A stretch of 43,181 nt of DNA, from NCBI GenBank assembly GCA_016786495.1, contig JAEUUJ010000038.1, positions 1-43,181 of the forward strand, written 5' to 3'. This DNA comes from Cyclobacteriaceae bacterium. Its GTDB lineage: Bacteria > Bacteroidota > Bacteroidia > Cytophagales > Cyclobacteriaceae. Under the pieces are notes generated by a model, which worked only from the letters and a program-made list of their open reading frames with translations, did no database searches and had not been told where the DNA came from. Below are positions 33,581-41,316 of this stretch, one piece after another (position 1 is the first letter of the stretch; every line of letters begins with the position of its first letter). Position numbers and translations under genes: made by a program.

Positions 33581-35608
33581 CTACTTACTACCTGCGGCAC
33601 CAGCCGGGGCCTCAGTTCTTCCGGTTGAAAATTTTATCGGAACATTGCTGTTTGCCGGAGATACCCGGATGTATCCTTGCATTTCCTGGTGCAGCGCTGA
33701 ACAGAAGTCGGTACAATAGAATGGAAATACACCGGTTGTAAGTGGTTTCCATTTCAGTGTTTGCGTTTCACCCGGCATAATCAGCAACTCAGCATTGTTT
33801 GCCCCTTTGATGGCAAAGCCGTGCGGCACGTCCCAGTCCTGTTCGAGGTTGGTTACATGGAAATACACTTCATCACCAAGTTTTACACCCTCAATGTTGT
33901 CAGGTGTTAAGTGTGAGCGGATGGCTGTCATGGAAATATGAACCTGATTACCTTTTCTTTCCACATTTGTTTTGCCCTCACCCTTCGCTACGTATGGGTG
34001 ATTGTTATCTTCAATCTTGAAGATTTTTACCGAATTAGGCATTACCAGACTGGCCGGAATAGCTTCAGCGTAGTGAGGTTCCCCTGTGGTAGGGAAGTCA
34101 AGGATAAGTTTCATCTTATCGCCACTGATATCATAGAGTTGAGCAGATTGCGTTAACTCAGGGCCGGTTGAGAGGTAGCGATCTTTGGTAATCTTGTTAT
34201 AAGCGATTACATACTTGCCGTGAGGTTTACGGGTCGGACCGCCCGGCACGCACAAGTGACCGATTGAATAGTAAGTAGGAACGCGATCGAGCACTTCAAG
34301 AGATTTCACGTTCCATTTCACGATTTCTGATGATACAAAGAAGGAGGTATAGGCATTGCCGTTTGCATCAAATTCGGTGTGCAAAGGTCCGAGGCCCGGC
34401 TTCTTCACTTCACCATGCAAAGCTGCTTCATATTTTACTACAGGTATACCACCAAAATCGCCTTCAAATTCTTTGTTAGCGATAGCCTGCTGAATTTTAG
34501 TAAATGAGAAAACCGGAATCAACGCTGCGAGCTTTCCGCTTCCCACGATGTATTCACCGGTAGGGTCTGTATCGCAACCATGCGGAGACTTCGGGCAAGG
34601 GATGAAGTACACCATGTCTTTCAAAACAGTTGGATCAAGCTGCATGACTTCGTTCAGCATTTCAGACGTAGCAGTATGTGTCTTTTCATCATACCAGTTG
34701 TGCACATACTTCGCTTTAGCTTTTTCACCTTTACCGGCAGCGAGATATTCTTCAGCCTTTTTCCAGTTTACAGCCATAATGAAGTCCTTGTCTTTCTGCG
34801 TTGAGTTTACTTCAAGCAGTGTGTAAGCCTGTTCGGTGTTATAGCATGAAAAGAAGAACCATCCGTGAGACGGGCCTTTACCTGCACGTGCAAGGTCAAA
34901 GTTTACACCCGGTGTTTTGATCTGGAAGGCAATTTTCATTTTGCCATCTTCCTTGCCGACAGAAATAAAGCTGATGGTTCCTTTAAAGTTCTCTTTGTAG
35001 GTGCTGATCGGAACATCGGTCTTATCCCCCATCGGTACGCTGAAGCGGGTTCCCGCAACGACATATTCGGTGTTCTCTGTAATAAATGGAGATGAGTGAT
35101 TTCCACCGCTGTTTGGAAGTTCAATAATTTCAGCGGTGCGGAAAGTTTTTAAATCGATGCGAGCTACACGTGGCGTGTTATTTGCATTACCGAAAACCCA
35201 GCGGCCATCGTGCTCACCATTGGTGGTCGACAAGGCAGGGTGATGCAGATCGTCCCACGGAACATAACCGTGCGATGTATTCAACATAGGCTTGGTTTCC
35301 TCGCTGAACCCATAACCCGATGTTGGATCTTCAGAAAAAACAGGAATGATTCTAAAGAGCCGTCCGGATGGAAGACCGTAAACGTTCATTTGGCCATTAA
35401 ATCCGCCTGAAACAAAATTGTAGAACTCATCATATTTACCGGGCGCAACATATGCTTGCGATGCAGCGTTGCCTGTTGCCACTTCAGCCGGTCCTTTGGG
35501 TTTACAAAACTGAAAAAGAATACTTGCCGGCGCCAGGATTCCGAACAGGAAAAGTGATCTGTATATAGGTTTACGTTTCATATCGTAATGTTTAGAAGTG
35601 AGATTCAT
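33581..35608 (-). CDS. nosZ: Nitrous oxide reductase NosZ, clade II (Sec-type)
   Basis: NosZ reduces N2O to N2 in the periplasm. The frame encodes 675 residues; an ATG at 35581 would give 666. The start region is basic then hydrophobic with a Cys (RSLFLFGILAPASILFQFCKPKG) and lacks a twin-arginine motif, which marks clade II. CuZ ligand motifs include DDLHHPALSTTNGEHDGRW (near residue 115) and NSGGNHSSPF. The CuA motif near the C-terminus is FYCTDFCSALHQEMQGY, with all expected Cys, His and Met residues. The start at 35608 overlaps the upstream stop (TAATG), supporting coupling. Confidence 0.96.
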   Translation of the reverse strand: MNLTSKHYDMKRKPIYRSLFLFGILAPASILFQFCKPKGPAEVATGNAASQAYVAPGKYDEFYNFVSGGFNGQMNVYGLPSGRLFRIIPVFSEDPTSGYGFSEETKPMLNTSHGYVPWDDLHHPALSTTNGEHDGRWVFGNANNTPRVARIDLKTFRTAEIIELPNSGGNHSSPFITENTEYVVAGTRFSVPMGDKTDVPISTYKENFKGTISFISVGKEDGKMKIAFQIKTPGVNFDLARAGKGPSHGWFFFSCYNTEQAYTLLEVNSTQKDKDFIMAVNWKKAEEYLAAGKGEKAKAKYVHNWYDEKTHTATSEMLNEVMQLDPTVLKDMVYFIPCPKSPHGCDTDPTGEYIVGSGKLAALIPVFSFTKIQQAIANKEFEGDFGGIPVVKYEAALHGEVKKPGLGPLHTEFDANGNAYTSFFVSSEIVKWNVKSLEVLDRVPTYYSIGHLCVPGGPTRKPHGKYVIAYNKITKDRYLSTGPELTQSAQLYDISGDKMKLILDFPTTGEPHYAEAIPASLVMPNSVKIFKIEDNNHPYVAKGEGKTNVERKGNQVHISMTAIRSHLTPDNIEGVKLGDEVYFHVTNLEQDWDVPHGFAIKGANNAELLIMPGETQTLKWKPLTTGVFPFYCTDFCSALHQEMQGYIRVSPANSNVPIKFSTGRTEAPAGAAGSK

Positions 35609-36156
35609 TATTTCTTTTCAGGAGGAAGCAACACCGCATCGATCACGTACACTACTCCGTTGGATGCTTTTACCACGCCCAGCACATTAGCGCCATTCAC
35701 AGTAATCTTTCCGTCTTTTGTATTAAGTGTGATGTTATCGAGGTTAACCTGATTCAGTGTCATGCCATCCTGAACCATAGGTTCGGTGATAACTCCCACA
35801 TAAACATGGTATTCGAGGATATTCCGAAGCGCATCTTTATTTTCAGGTTTCAGCAGATTTTCAACAGTGCCGGCAGGGAGCTTGTCGAATGCTTCATTGG
35901 TAGGCGCAAACACCGTGAAAGGGCCGGCATTTGAAAGCGCATCAACATACTCAGCAGTTTTGAGTGCGGTAACAAGCGTGGTATGCACCGGGGAGGTTAC
36001 AGCAACGCGGACAACATCACGCTCCGAGGTTTCGTCCTGAACGGCTGACTGGCCGGCACCCGGTGCTGCTTCAGCCACACTGCTTTCGTTGCCAGGGGCT
36101 TGCTGCTGACCACAGGCCAACAACAAAAGCAGAGGAATAATGGATAAGCGTTTCAT
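35608..36156 (-). CDS. Fasciclin-domain lipoprotein
   Basis: The 182-residue protein has a lipoprotein signal (MKRLSIIPLLLLLAC, Cys15) and a low-complexity linker. One fasciclin (FAS1) domain follows: TTLVTALKTAEYVDALSNAGPFTVFAPTNEAFDKLP, EYHVYVG, and NGVVYVIDAVLLPP at the end. It sits between cytochrome c and nosZ, and its stop overlaps the nosZ start. FAS1 domains mediate binding; a role in holding or maturing NosZ at the membrane is inference from position only. Confidence 0.9.
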   Translation of the reverse strand: MKRLSIIPLLLLLACGQQQAPGNESSVAEAAPGAGQSAVQDETSERDVVRVAVTSPVHTTLVTALKTAEYVDALSNAGPFTVFAPTNEAFDKLPAGTVENLLKPENKDALRNILEYHVYVGVITEPMVQDGMTLNQVNLDNITLNTKDGKITVNGANVLGVVKASNGVVYVIDAVLLPPEKK

Positions 36157-36175
36157 ATAGTTTTTAGGTTGGTTT

Positions 36176-36640
36176 TCATTTCTCTCCGTCATTAGAGCGC
36201 ATGTATTCCAACACATCGCGGGCGTCCCCGATTGACATGTTCTGGTTAGGCATGCGCATCAAACAGAGTTCAAGGAGTTTTTGAGCTTCAGGATCCTGAT
36301 CAAGCATCATGTCTACATTGGTAATCATGTTCATGATCCATTCAGGCTTTCTCTTTTTTGTTACCCCCTTCCAGCCCGGTCCTACGAGGCGGGTTTCATC
36401 AAGCTTGTGACATGACTGGCACTTCATTTCGTAAATGGCGATGCCCCGTTTAACACGTGCCTGATCTAGCGGACTTTCAAGCGTTACATTTTTAACCTGG
36501 CCGATTCCCTTTGTCGGATCGATCACTGCTTCAACAGCACTTTTTTCAGGCTTTGTATCGCCGTCTTTGTTTGGCTTTTCGGGGGCGCACGCTGCAAATG
36601 CGCCAATCAATAGTGCAGGAATGATGACTGATTTTTTCAT
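36176..36640 (-). CDS. Monohaem cytochrome c lipoprotein
   Basis: The 154-residue protein has a lipoprotein-type signal (MKKSVIIPALLIGAFAAC) and one haem-attachment motif CQSCH (Cys74-His78). The distal Met ligand is probably in CLMRMPNQNM. It is the first gene of the nos operon and likely passes electrons to the CuA centre of NosZ. The ATG at 36640 was chosen because it begins the signal. Confidence 0.9.
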   Translation of the reverse strand: MKKSVIIPALLIGAFAACAPEKPNKDGDTKPEKSAVEAVIDPTKGIGQVKNVTLESPLDQARVKRGIAIYEMKCQSCHKLDETRLVGPGWKGVTKKRKPEWIMNMITNVDMMLDQDPEAQKLLELCLMRMPNQNMSIGDARDVLEYMRSNDGEK

Positions 36641-36676
36641 GTTAGATGTGTTAATTGGCTGCTTGAAATTCAACAT

Positions 36677-36683
36677 CAAGATA
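36677..36683 (-). promoter_or_regulatory. Possible -7 element of the nos operon
   Basis: TATCTTG on the minus strand is a partial match to TAnnTTTG. If used, transcription would start near 36671, which puts the Fnr-like site at about -41.5. The match is imperfect. Confidence 0.35.
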
Positions 36684-36705
36684 CCGGAGACCCAGTTGAT
36701 GCCCT

Positions 36706-36719
36706 ATGATCCTGATCAT
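36706..36719. promoter_or_regulatory. Fnr/Dnr-like operator upstream of the nos operon
   Basis: ATGATCCTGATCAT contains the core TGAT-N4-ATCA with full dyad symmetry over the six outer bases, close to the Fnr/Dnr consensus TTGAT-N4-ATCAA. It lies 66 bp upstream of the first operon gene. The Crp/Fnr gene at the other end of the island is the obvious candidate to bind it. Confidence 0.65.
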
Positions 36720-36729
36720 AAATCGAAGC

Positions 36730-37193
36730 TGACTTTAGTCAATAAAGAGTTTAATACGACCTCAAACGGGAATACCAACCGATTCATCCCCTTTATTTAA
36801 AGCCTTCCCAGCTTTCAAATCTTTAACCGAGCAGACTATGATGTGGTACTTAAACATGTTTCCCGCGTTCGCTGCTCCAGTAAAAAAATAAAAAATGGAT
36901 GATTAACGCTGCCAATCCGTTTAAGTCAAAAAGAATATTCCTAAAAACATGGAAGGGCTTAAAAGCATTGCCTGGTGTCAGGCGCAAATCAGCTAGCGAT
37001 CTGCTACCAAGTTTCAACTTTTTGGTTAAATGCTAACTTATACTGTCGCAACGGTGACTTACCTCAATTCATTTAAAGCTTTGTAAGTTGGGAAATCAAT
37101 GATAGCTCCCTACTTTATTGAATAGCCCGCACCGGAAACGGACTACTTGAGGCGGGGATAAACCTGGGTTGCACCAAGGATAATCTTATCGCA
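36730..37193. other. Non-coding stretch between the nos operon and mobile DNA
   Basis: No gene is seen. The region is A/T-rich with scattered T and A runs. TGTCGCAACGGTGAC at 37046 resembles the right-hand transposon-end repeat at 42.24 kb. From about 37105 onward the sequence aligns with 27.84 kb, upstream of the hypothetical gene, so this part is an old duplicated leader. Confidence 0.5.
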
Positions 37194-37326
37194 TTGGAGT
37201 TCATGGAAAAGCTCTATGTAATGCGGGACGGGACTAGCGGGAGGAAGTATCTCGGCGTCATGCACGGCCATCTTGTCGAGGTTCAGGACCACCATCCTTC
37301 GGTCACCTCTCTTTTACCTGACTTCG
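37105..37326 (+). repeat. Intact partner of the 27.84-28.05 kb repeat
   Basis: The aligned block spans about 90 bp of leader and the first 44 codons of the hypothetical gene. The best-conserved segment is ATCGCATTGGAGTTCATGGA, with GCACCAAG shortly before it. Confidence 0.75.
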
Positions 37327-37676
37327 TCAATTTTAAAATGTCTGAATCACCGGCACGTTTTGGCAGAAACAGGCGATTAGTAGTTACCAATTACGACGGC
37401 ACATTCCTGGCAATTGTTAAATCCGGCCGTTCCAGTTCAAGAATCAAAACTGCGAAGCTGATTGCTTACGTCAACAACTCGAGCAAGGATACCTCCTACA
37501 TGCTTCGCACCCTGATATGGCTGGTGTCGTTTAGATGGCGTGACGGGTTCTTGGTTCTCGACAAGAAACTCGTTAAAAATCTCAAGGAGCCGCTGAAGTG
37601 CGAATTCGTAAAATACGGGTTCAGGCTTTCGGGACTCGCCGGCACCAGCCTTTACGAAATACGTTTGCCGAAATAG
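37194..37676 (+). CDS. Hypothetical protein, intact copy of the 27.9-kb remnant
   Basis: The 160-residue, basic protein has no recognised domain. The start may be TTG at 37194 or ATG at 37203. The N-terminal part is MEFMEKLYVMRDGTSGRKYLGVMHGHLVEV, the middle has an R/K-rich segment (RFGRNRRLVVTNYDG, KSGRSSSRIKTAKLIAYV), and the end is FRLSGLAGTSLYEIRLPK. There is no signal or membrane helix. The frame is open for 24 codons further upstream without a good start codon. It converges on the GHKL gene with 41 bp between. A decayed relative at 27.9 kb shows it belongs to a multicopy, possibly mobile family. Confidence 0.55.
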   Translation: MEFMEKLYVMRDGTSGRKYLGVMHGHLVEVQDHHPSVTSLLPDFVNFKMSESPARFGRNRRLVVTNYDGTFLAIVKSGRSSSRIKTAKLIAYVNNSSKDTSYMLRTLIWLVSFRWRDGFLVLDKKLVKNLKEPLKCEFVKYGFRLSGLAGTSLYEIRLPK

Positions 37677-37717
37677 CTAAAGCGTACTGTTGATCGCAAC
37701 TCTTGGACCACCAACCG

Positions 37718-38590
37718 CTAAGCGGCTACTGACAGCTGGCTTTCAAATTTCTGCCGGCGGATTTTTACCGCAAAATTAATAACGGTCCCCGGAAAAGGCG
37801 CTGAAAGCCTGGCGGAATGATATTTATTCAGCGGATCAAAATCAACAGAAGCGGTCTGTGATACGATTTTCAGATAACCTCCGTTTCCTTTACAGTAATG
37901 ACCAAGTGCGGTTAAACTGCGCCATTGTTTGGCGTGGCAACTGTTTTTCTTTCGTCGCATCATGGCCCATCTAATGGCCTCTTCTTCGGTCCGAATATCA
38001 TGCTGCTCCGAACTGATACTCTTCAGGAAGCCCAGTCCGCAATCCGCGATTGTAATCTGCAACATATTATTTTTGAAACATGATGACAGAAATATCGGGG
38101 AACCATTACCGGAATACTTAGCCGAATTTTTGAACAGCTGGCGCAAGAAGTATTTTATTCGAAGCCAGTAATGAACAGGAAACCCTTCCTTCCAGTCTTC
38201 GCGTATGAGCGACTTTACCACGTATTCGTCAAAACGGTGATAATCTGAAGGCCTGAAAATCTGTACCGGAGTAGCTGATGAATAATGCGGCAACCGATGA
38301 AACTCAAATGTTTTTAAGATATATCCAAAGAGTGTCTCTTCGATTCTTATCCGGTTGTAGCCATATTTCTTCGGGCCGATATCCAGCCGATTGTATCTAG
38401 ACCGGAGGTCATACCCGATAGCGGCAAGCATAGCAACGAGGTTTCCATCGCCCTTGGTCGCTTCGTGGATATTATAGGTTATCGTCGCGTGGGACTTGCG
38501 GTGAGCATACAAGAACACTTTTGAAAGATCATCAAAACTCGTGTGGCTGGTTTTAAGACAGCGCTGATTAACTCTGCAGGTTACTCTCAT
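37718..38590 (-). CDS. STAS-like / GHKL ATPase-fold protein of the tns operon
   Basis: The 290-residue protein starts 10 bp after tnsC. Residues 20-75 resemble a STAS-like domain (ATITYNIHEATKGDGNLVAMLAAIGYDL). Residues 140-285 resemble a GHKL/HATPase_c domain: N box FKNSAKYS (Asn155), G1 box IADCGLGFL (Asp183), and the C-terminal motif PFPGTVIN (265-272), found in STAS-plus-ATPase proteins. The glycine-rich lid (usually GGTGL) is replaced by HAKQWRSLTAL, so ATP hydrolysis is doubtful. The gene occupies the place where tniQ/tnsD usually lies. The longer frame to 38683 was rejected because it overlaps tnsC by 83 bp. Its function is unknown; target choice or regulation of TnsC is a guess. Confidence 0.65.
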   Translation of the reverse strand: MRVTCRVNQRCLKTSHTSFDDLSKVFLYAHRKSHATITYNIHEATKGDGNLVAMLAAIGYDLRSRYNRLDIGPKKYGYNRIRIEETLFGYILKTFEFHRLPHYSSATPVQIFRPSDYHRFDEYVVKSLIREDWKEGFPVHYWLRIKYFLRQLFKNSAKYSGNGSPIFLSSCFKNNMLQITIADCGLGFLKSISSEQHDIRTEEEAIRWAMMRRKKNSCHAKQWRSLTALGHYCKGNGGYLKIVSQTASVDFDPLNKYHSARLSAPFPGTVINFAVKIRRQKFESQLSVAA

Positions 38591-38600
38591 TAAAATGGTT

Positions 38601-39482
38601 TTAGTTGAAGGTGATCGATTTGCACGAATGAAAAGGAATTTCTTTGACCATATCGAGGGTGATTTTTTCTTCACCTGATTCAATCGCCGCGATCGACAGA
38701 GCCTCCAGCAAGCGACTTATCTCTCCTATAGTTTTGTTTGTCCGAGAGAGAATATTGATGGCCAACTCATCGGTGGTCAAGAGTGACGGTTTCTTCAGCG
38801 GAAGAAGGCTCTCGAACGAGGCAAGAAGCCGGAGGTAATCCTGATTCTCTGTCCACAGCGGCAGTTCGACCTGGTCAAACCTTGAATCGATCTGGCTGTC
38901 CTTAGAAATAATAATGCCCGCGCTCTTAACCCCGAAGGCAAGAATCGGAAGCTGTGACATCGTGGTCACGTCCTTTATCGAGTCCAGCAGGACGCGAAGA
39001 ACCCTGTCCTGGCACCTTCCAATATGGTGAAACTCATCGATCATAATAAGCTCGACCTGATATTCCCCTAAGTGCCTCAGAAGCTGCCGAAGCAGTGAAT
39101 CGCTTTTGTTTGTCGGGCGCTCCCCTATCCCTAAGGCGACGAGCAGCGAATTAAGAAATTTGTTCACATTCGGATCGGCCGGCATCTGGCATTGGATAAC
39201 GGGGCGCTTATCGAGGTTACCAGGTAAATCATACAGCCTGAAAATCATGTCGCGCATCGAACTTTTACCGTTCTGAGGATCACCCTTAATGAGAAGACAT
39301 TGCGGGCGAAGTTTAAGCGGCGCTTTCTTGATACGGTCAACTTTTTTAGAAACGTTAACCGCTGTGCCGTAGTTAATCCATTTGTCTTCCTGGATATGGC
39401 GGATGCGCTTTTCGTTGCCGGGATCTGAGCCGATAGTATCCAGGAACTCGCGGGTGGTGCTACTTAAATGATCTTTTGACAT
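38601..39482 (-). CDS. TnsC/TniB-type AAA+ transposition regulator
   Basis: The 293-residue ATPase has Walker A KGDPQNGKSS (residues 66-75), Walker B ELIMIDEFHH (144-153) and an arginine-rich sensor segment (DSQIDSRFDQVELP). The N-terminus (REFLDTIGSDPGNEKRIRHIQEDKWINYGTA) is of the TniB type. In Tn7-like and Tn5053-like systems this protein forms ATP-dependent filaments on target DNA and recruits the transposase. It overlaps tnsB by 23 bp. Confidence 0.92.
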   Translation of the reverse strand: MSKDHLSSTTREFLDTIGSDPGNEKRIRHIQEDKWINYGTAVNVSKKVDRIKKAPLKLRPQCLLIKGDPQNGKSSMRDMIFRLYDLPGNLDKRPVIQCQMPADPNVNKFLNSLLVALGIGERPTNKSDSLLRQLLRHLGEYQVELIMIDEFHHIGRCQDRVLRVLLDSIKDVTTMSQLPILAFGVKSAGIIISKDSQIDSRFDQVELPLWTENQDYLRLLASFESLLPLKKPSLLTTDELAINILSRTNKTIGEISRLLEALSIAAIESGEEKITLDMVKEIPFHSCKSITFN

Positions 39483-41313
39483 ATACTTCGAATGGGGTTA
39501 TTTCTTCATCTCGGTTGATAATCATCAATTTCGTTTTCTCCGGCTTTTCGGAAGCAGCGGACTTGGCATCCGCTTTTTCTTTGGCCAGCGTAGAGTTCAT
39601 CGCCTTACGCTTGAGATTCGTCTTCGTTTGTTTTTGAGCGTTTTCTTCGAGGCTTTTGCGCCGTTCATATAATTCAGATATTGATTTAGGATCAGGGACC
39701 TTGCCGTCCGCTTTTAGCTGCTTGACAATGCCATCGATCTCCCAAAGGCTGATGCATTTTGGAGCCGAATGATAGCTGAAGGGTATTTCGTGATATTGTT
39801 TTTCAACAGGATCAAGGAAATAAATCTTACTGACATCCCGCGGATCCCGCTTGAACACGTATTTTTTACGTTTGTCCAGTCCGATAAAACTCACAAACGG
39901 CAGATCATAGTAAAACATATGATTGATGCGGACGCCGTTTGGCCGAATTGTTCTCATTACGGTTGGGGCAAAGTCAAGGCGCAGTTGCCGCGTGTCTTCC
40001 ATCCTTGGCGGGAACCCAATGCCGTTAACTTCATTAAACAATCCATGCTGCCATTTTTCCACAGGAGTCATGCCAATGGAAGAGTGAACCTCATTATTGT
40101 AATGAATAACCATTAGCGTCAGCCATTCCTGAAACTGCGACAATGTCAGACAGGCTTCCTTTTCCGGCTTGAAATTCTTGCGCATCTCCCTGCTGACGCT
40201 TGTCGCGCCGCGAACATCTTTTAGCCGAAGTGCAAAAGTCCCCATCCATCGCTCAATGAAGGCCCCATGGCGTGGTTTGGCCACAGCCCGGAATTCAAAG
40301 TTGATATCATAGTGCTTGCAGGCCACCTTGAGCATGTCGCTTTTAAATTCTCGTGCGTTATCGCAGCGGACCAACTTCATCTTCCCCCAGCAAGGCCAAA
40401 GTTTAGGATCGAGTCCATATTCAATCAACAGCCGGTCTTTTGGCAGCATTGCGTTTACCAGAGCAACGCCAGTCCCGAAACACCCCGGTGCCTGAAAACT
40501 TGCGAAAAAACCAAGGACTGCCCGGCTATAGATGTCCAACACAACTGTTACCCATGGCCTGCCTATCACCTCGCCGGTTTCGTCATCCACGAGCATGATA
40601 TCGGCGATCGTATGATCGATCTCAACCCAATGAAGCGGCGCGACTTCTTCATGCATCGTTCCGGGTACCGGGTCATATTTTTCCGCAGCTGTGCGCGGCC
40701 CTTTAATACGCTTTACACGCTCTCGTTCATCCACCGCATGGATGAATCTCCTTACCGTATTCTTGCTTGGAATCGCATACTTCCTTTGCCTGCAAATCTT
40801 CTGGATTTCAACGTAGAGGGCACGGAAACTCAACCCGTTAAGTGTGGTCTTCCCAATTTGAGCTGCTATAACCCCGGAGACCTTTTCGTTTATCCGGGAT
40901 TTTCCTTTTCCGCCTTTTCCTTCCTGATCCACAAGTGCGCTGATGTTTCCAAACACCTTATATCGATTAATCCACCTGTAAATCGTGGACACGCCAACGT
41001 CGTTTTGGACCGAAGCCTTTTCTATGCTTTCTCGGTCGACAATTACATTGAGCAAGTCCTTAATGACTTGGTAGCGCCTTTCAGCTTGTTCCTGCTGCTT
41101 CGGCGTCAATGCATCAAGCGGAAGCTCCCTGACTTTGGCTAAATGGCTTTGTTCGGTAGGGGCCGCGGATACTTCATGAAAGGCAGCGCGGACAGGCTTA
41201 GAGGTTTCGGAATCTTTTAACATCACAAACTCGAGATTCTGCGGTTCTGCGAGGATCGTGTGAGGCTTCCCCCGGAAGAGAACCTTTTCATTTATTGCGA
41301 ATCTTACACTCAT
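39460..41313 (-). CDS. TnsB-type DDE transposase
   Basis: The 617-residue transposase has an N-terminal helix-turn-helix region (about 85-120 and 155-195: SVQNDVGVSTIYRWINRYKVFG and SKNTVRRFIHAVD), an integrase core with Asp233 (VEIDHT), Asp318 (VRCDNAREF) and Glu354 (GAFIERWMGTF), giving D-D-35-E, and a C-terminal beta-barrel. A charged tail (LEENAQKQTKTNLKRKAM...) probably contacts TnsC. All catalytic residues are present. It starts 3 bp after tnsA. Confidence 0.93.
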   Translation of the reverse strand: MSVRFAINEKVLFRGKPHTILAEPQNLEFVMLKDSETSKPVRAAFHEVSAAPTEQSHLAKVRELPLDALTPKQQEQAERRYQVIKDLLNVIVDRESIEKASVQNDVGVSTIYRWINRYKVFGNISALVDQEGKGGKGKSRINEKVSGVIAAQIGKTTLNGLSFRALYVEIQKICRQRKYAIPSKNTVRRFIHAVDERERVKRIKGPRTAAEKYDPVPGTMHEEVAPLHWVEIDHTIADIMLVDDETGEVIGRPWVTVVLDIYSRAVLGFFASFQAPGCFGTGVALVNAMLPKDRLLIEYGLDPKLWPCWGKMKLVRCDNAREFKSDMLKVACKHYDINFEFRAVAKPRHGAFIERWMGTFALRLKDVRGATSVSREMRKNFKPEKEACLTLSQFQEWLTLMVIHYNNEVHSSIGMTPVEKWQHGLFNEVNGIGFPPRMEDTRQLRLDFAPTVMRTIRPNGVRINHMFYYDLPFVSFIGLDKRKKYVFKRDPRDVSKIYFLDPVEKQYHEIPFSYHSAPKCISLWEIDGIVKQLKADGKVPDPKSISELYERRKSLEENAQKQTKTNLKRKAMNSTLAKEKADAKSAASEKPEKTKLMIINRDEEITPFEVYVKRSFK

Positions 41314-41316
41314 AAT

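Noticed and set aside
38591-38683. Longer start for the GHKL gene inside tnsC
   Set aside because: It would overlap tnsC by 83 bp and adds a lysine/serine-rich stretch with no domain; the ATG at 38590 gives a normal 10-bp gap.
40267-41142. 291-codon plus-strand open frame opposite tnsB
   Set aside because: It lies fully inside tnsB on the other strand, has no domain character and many rare residue runs; it is a shadow of the transposase.
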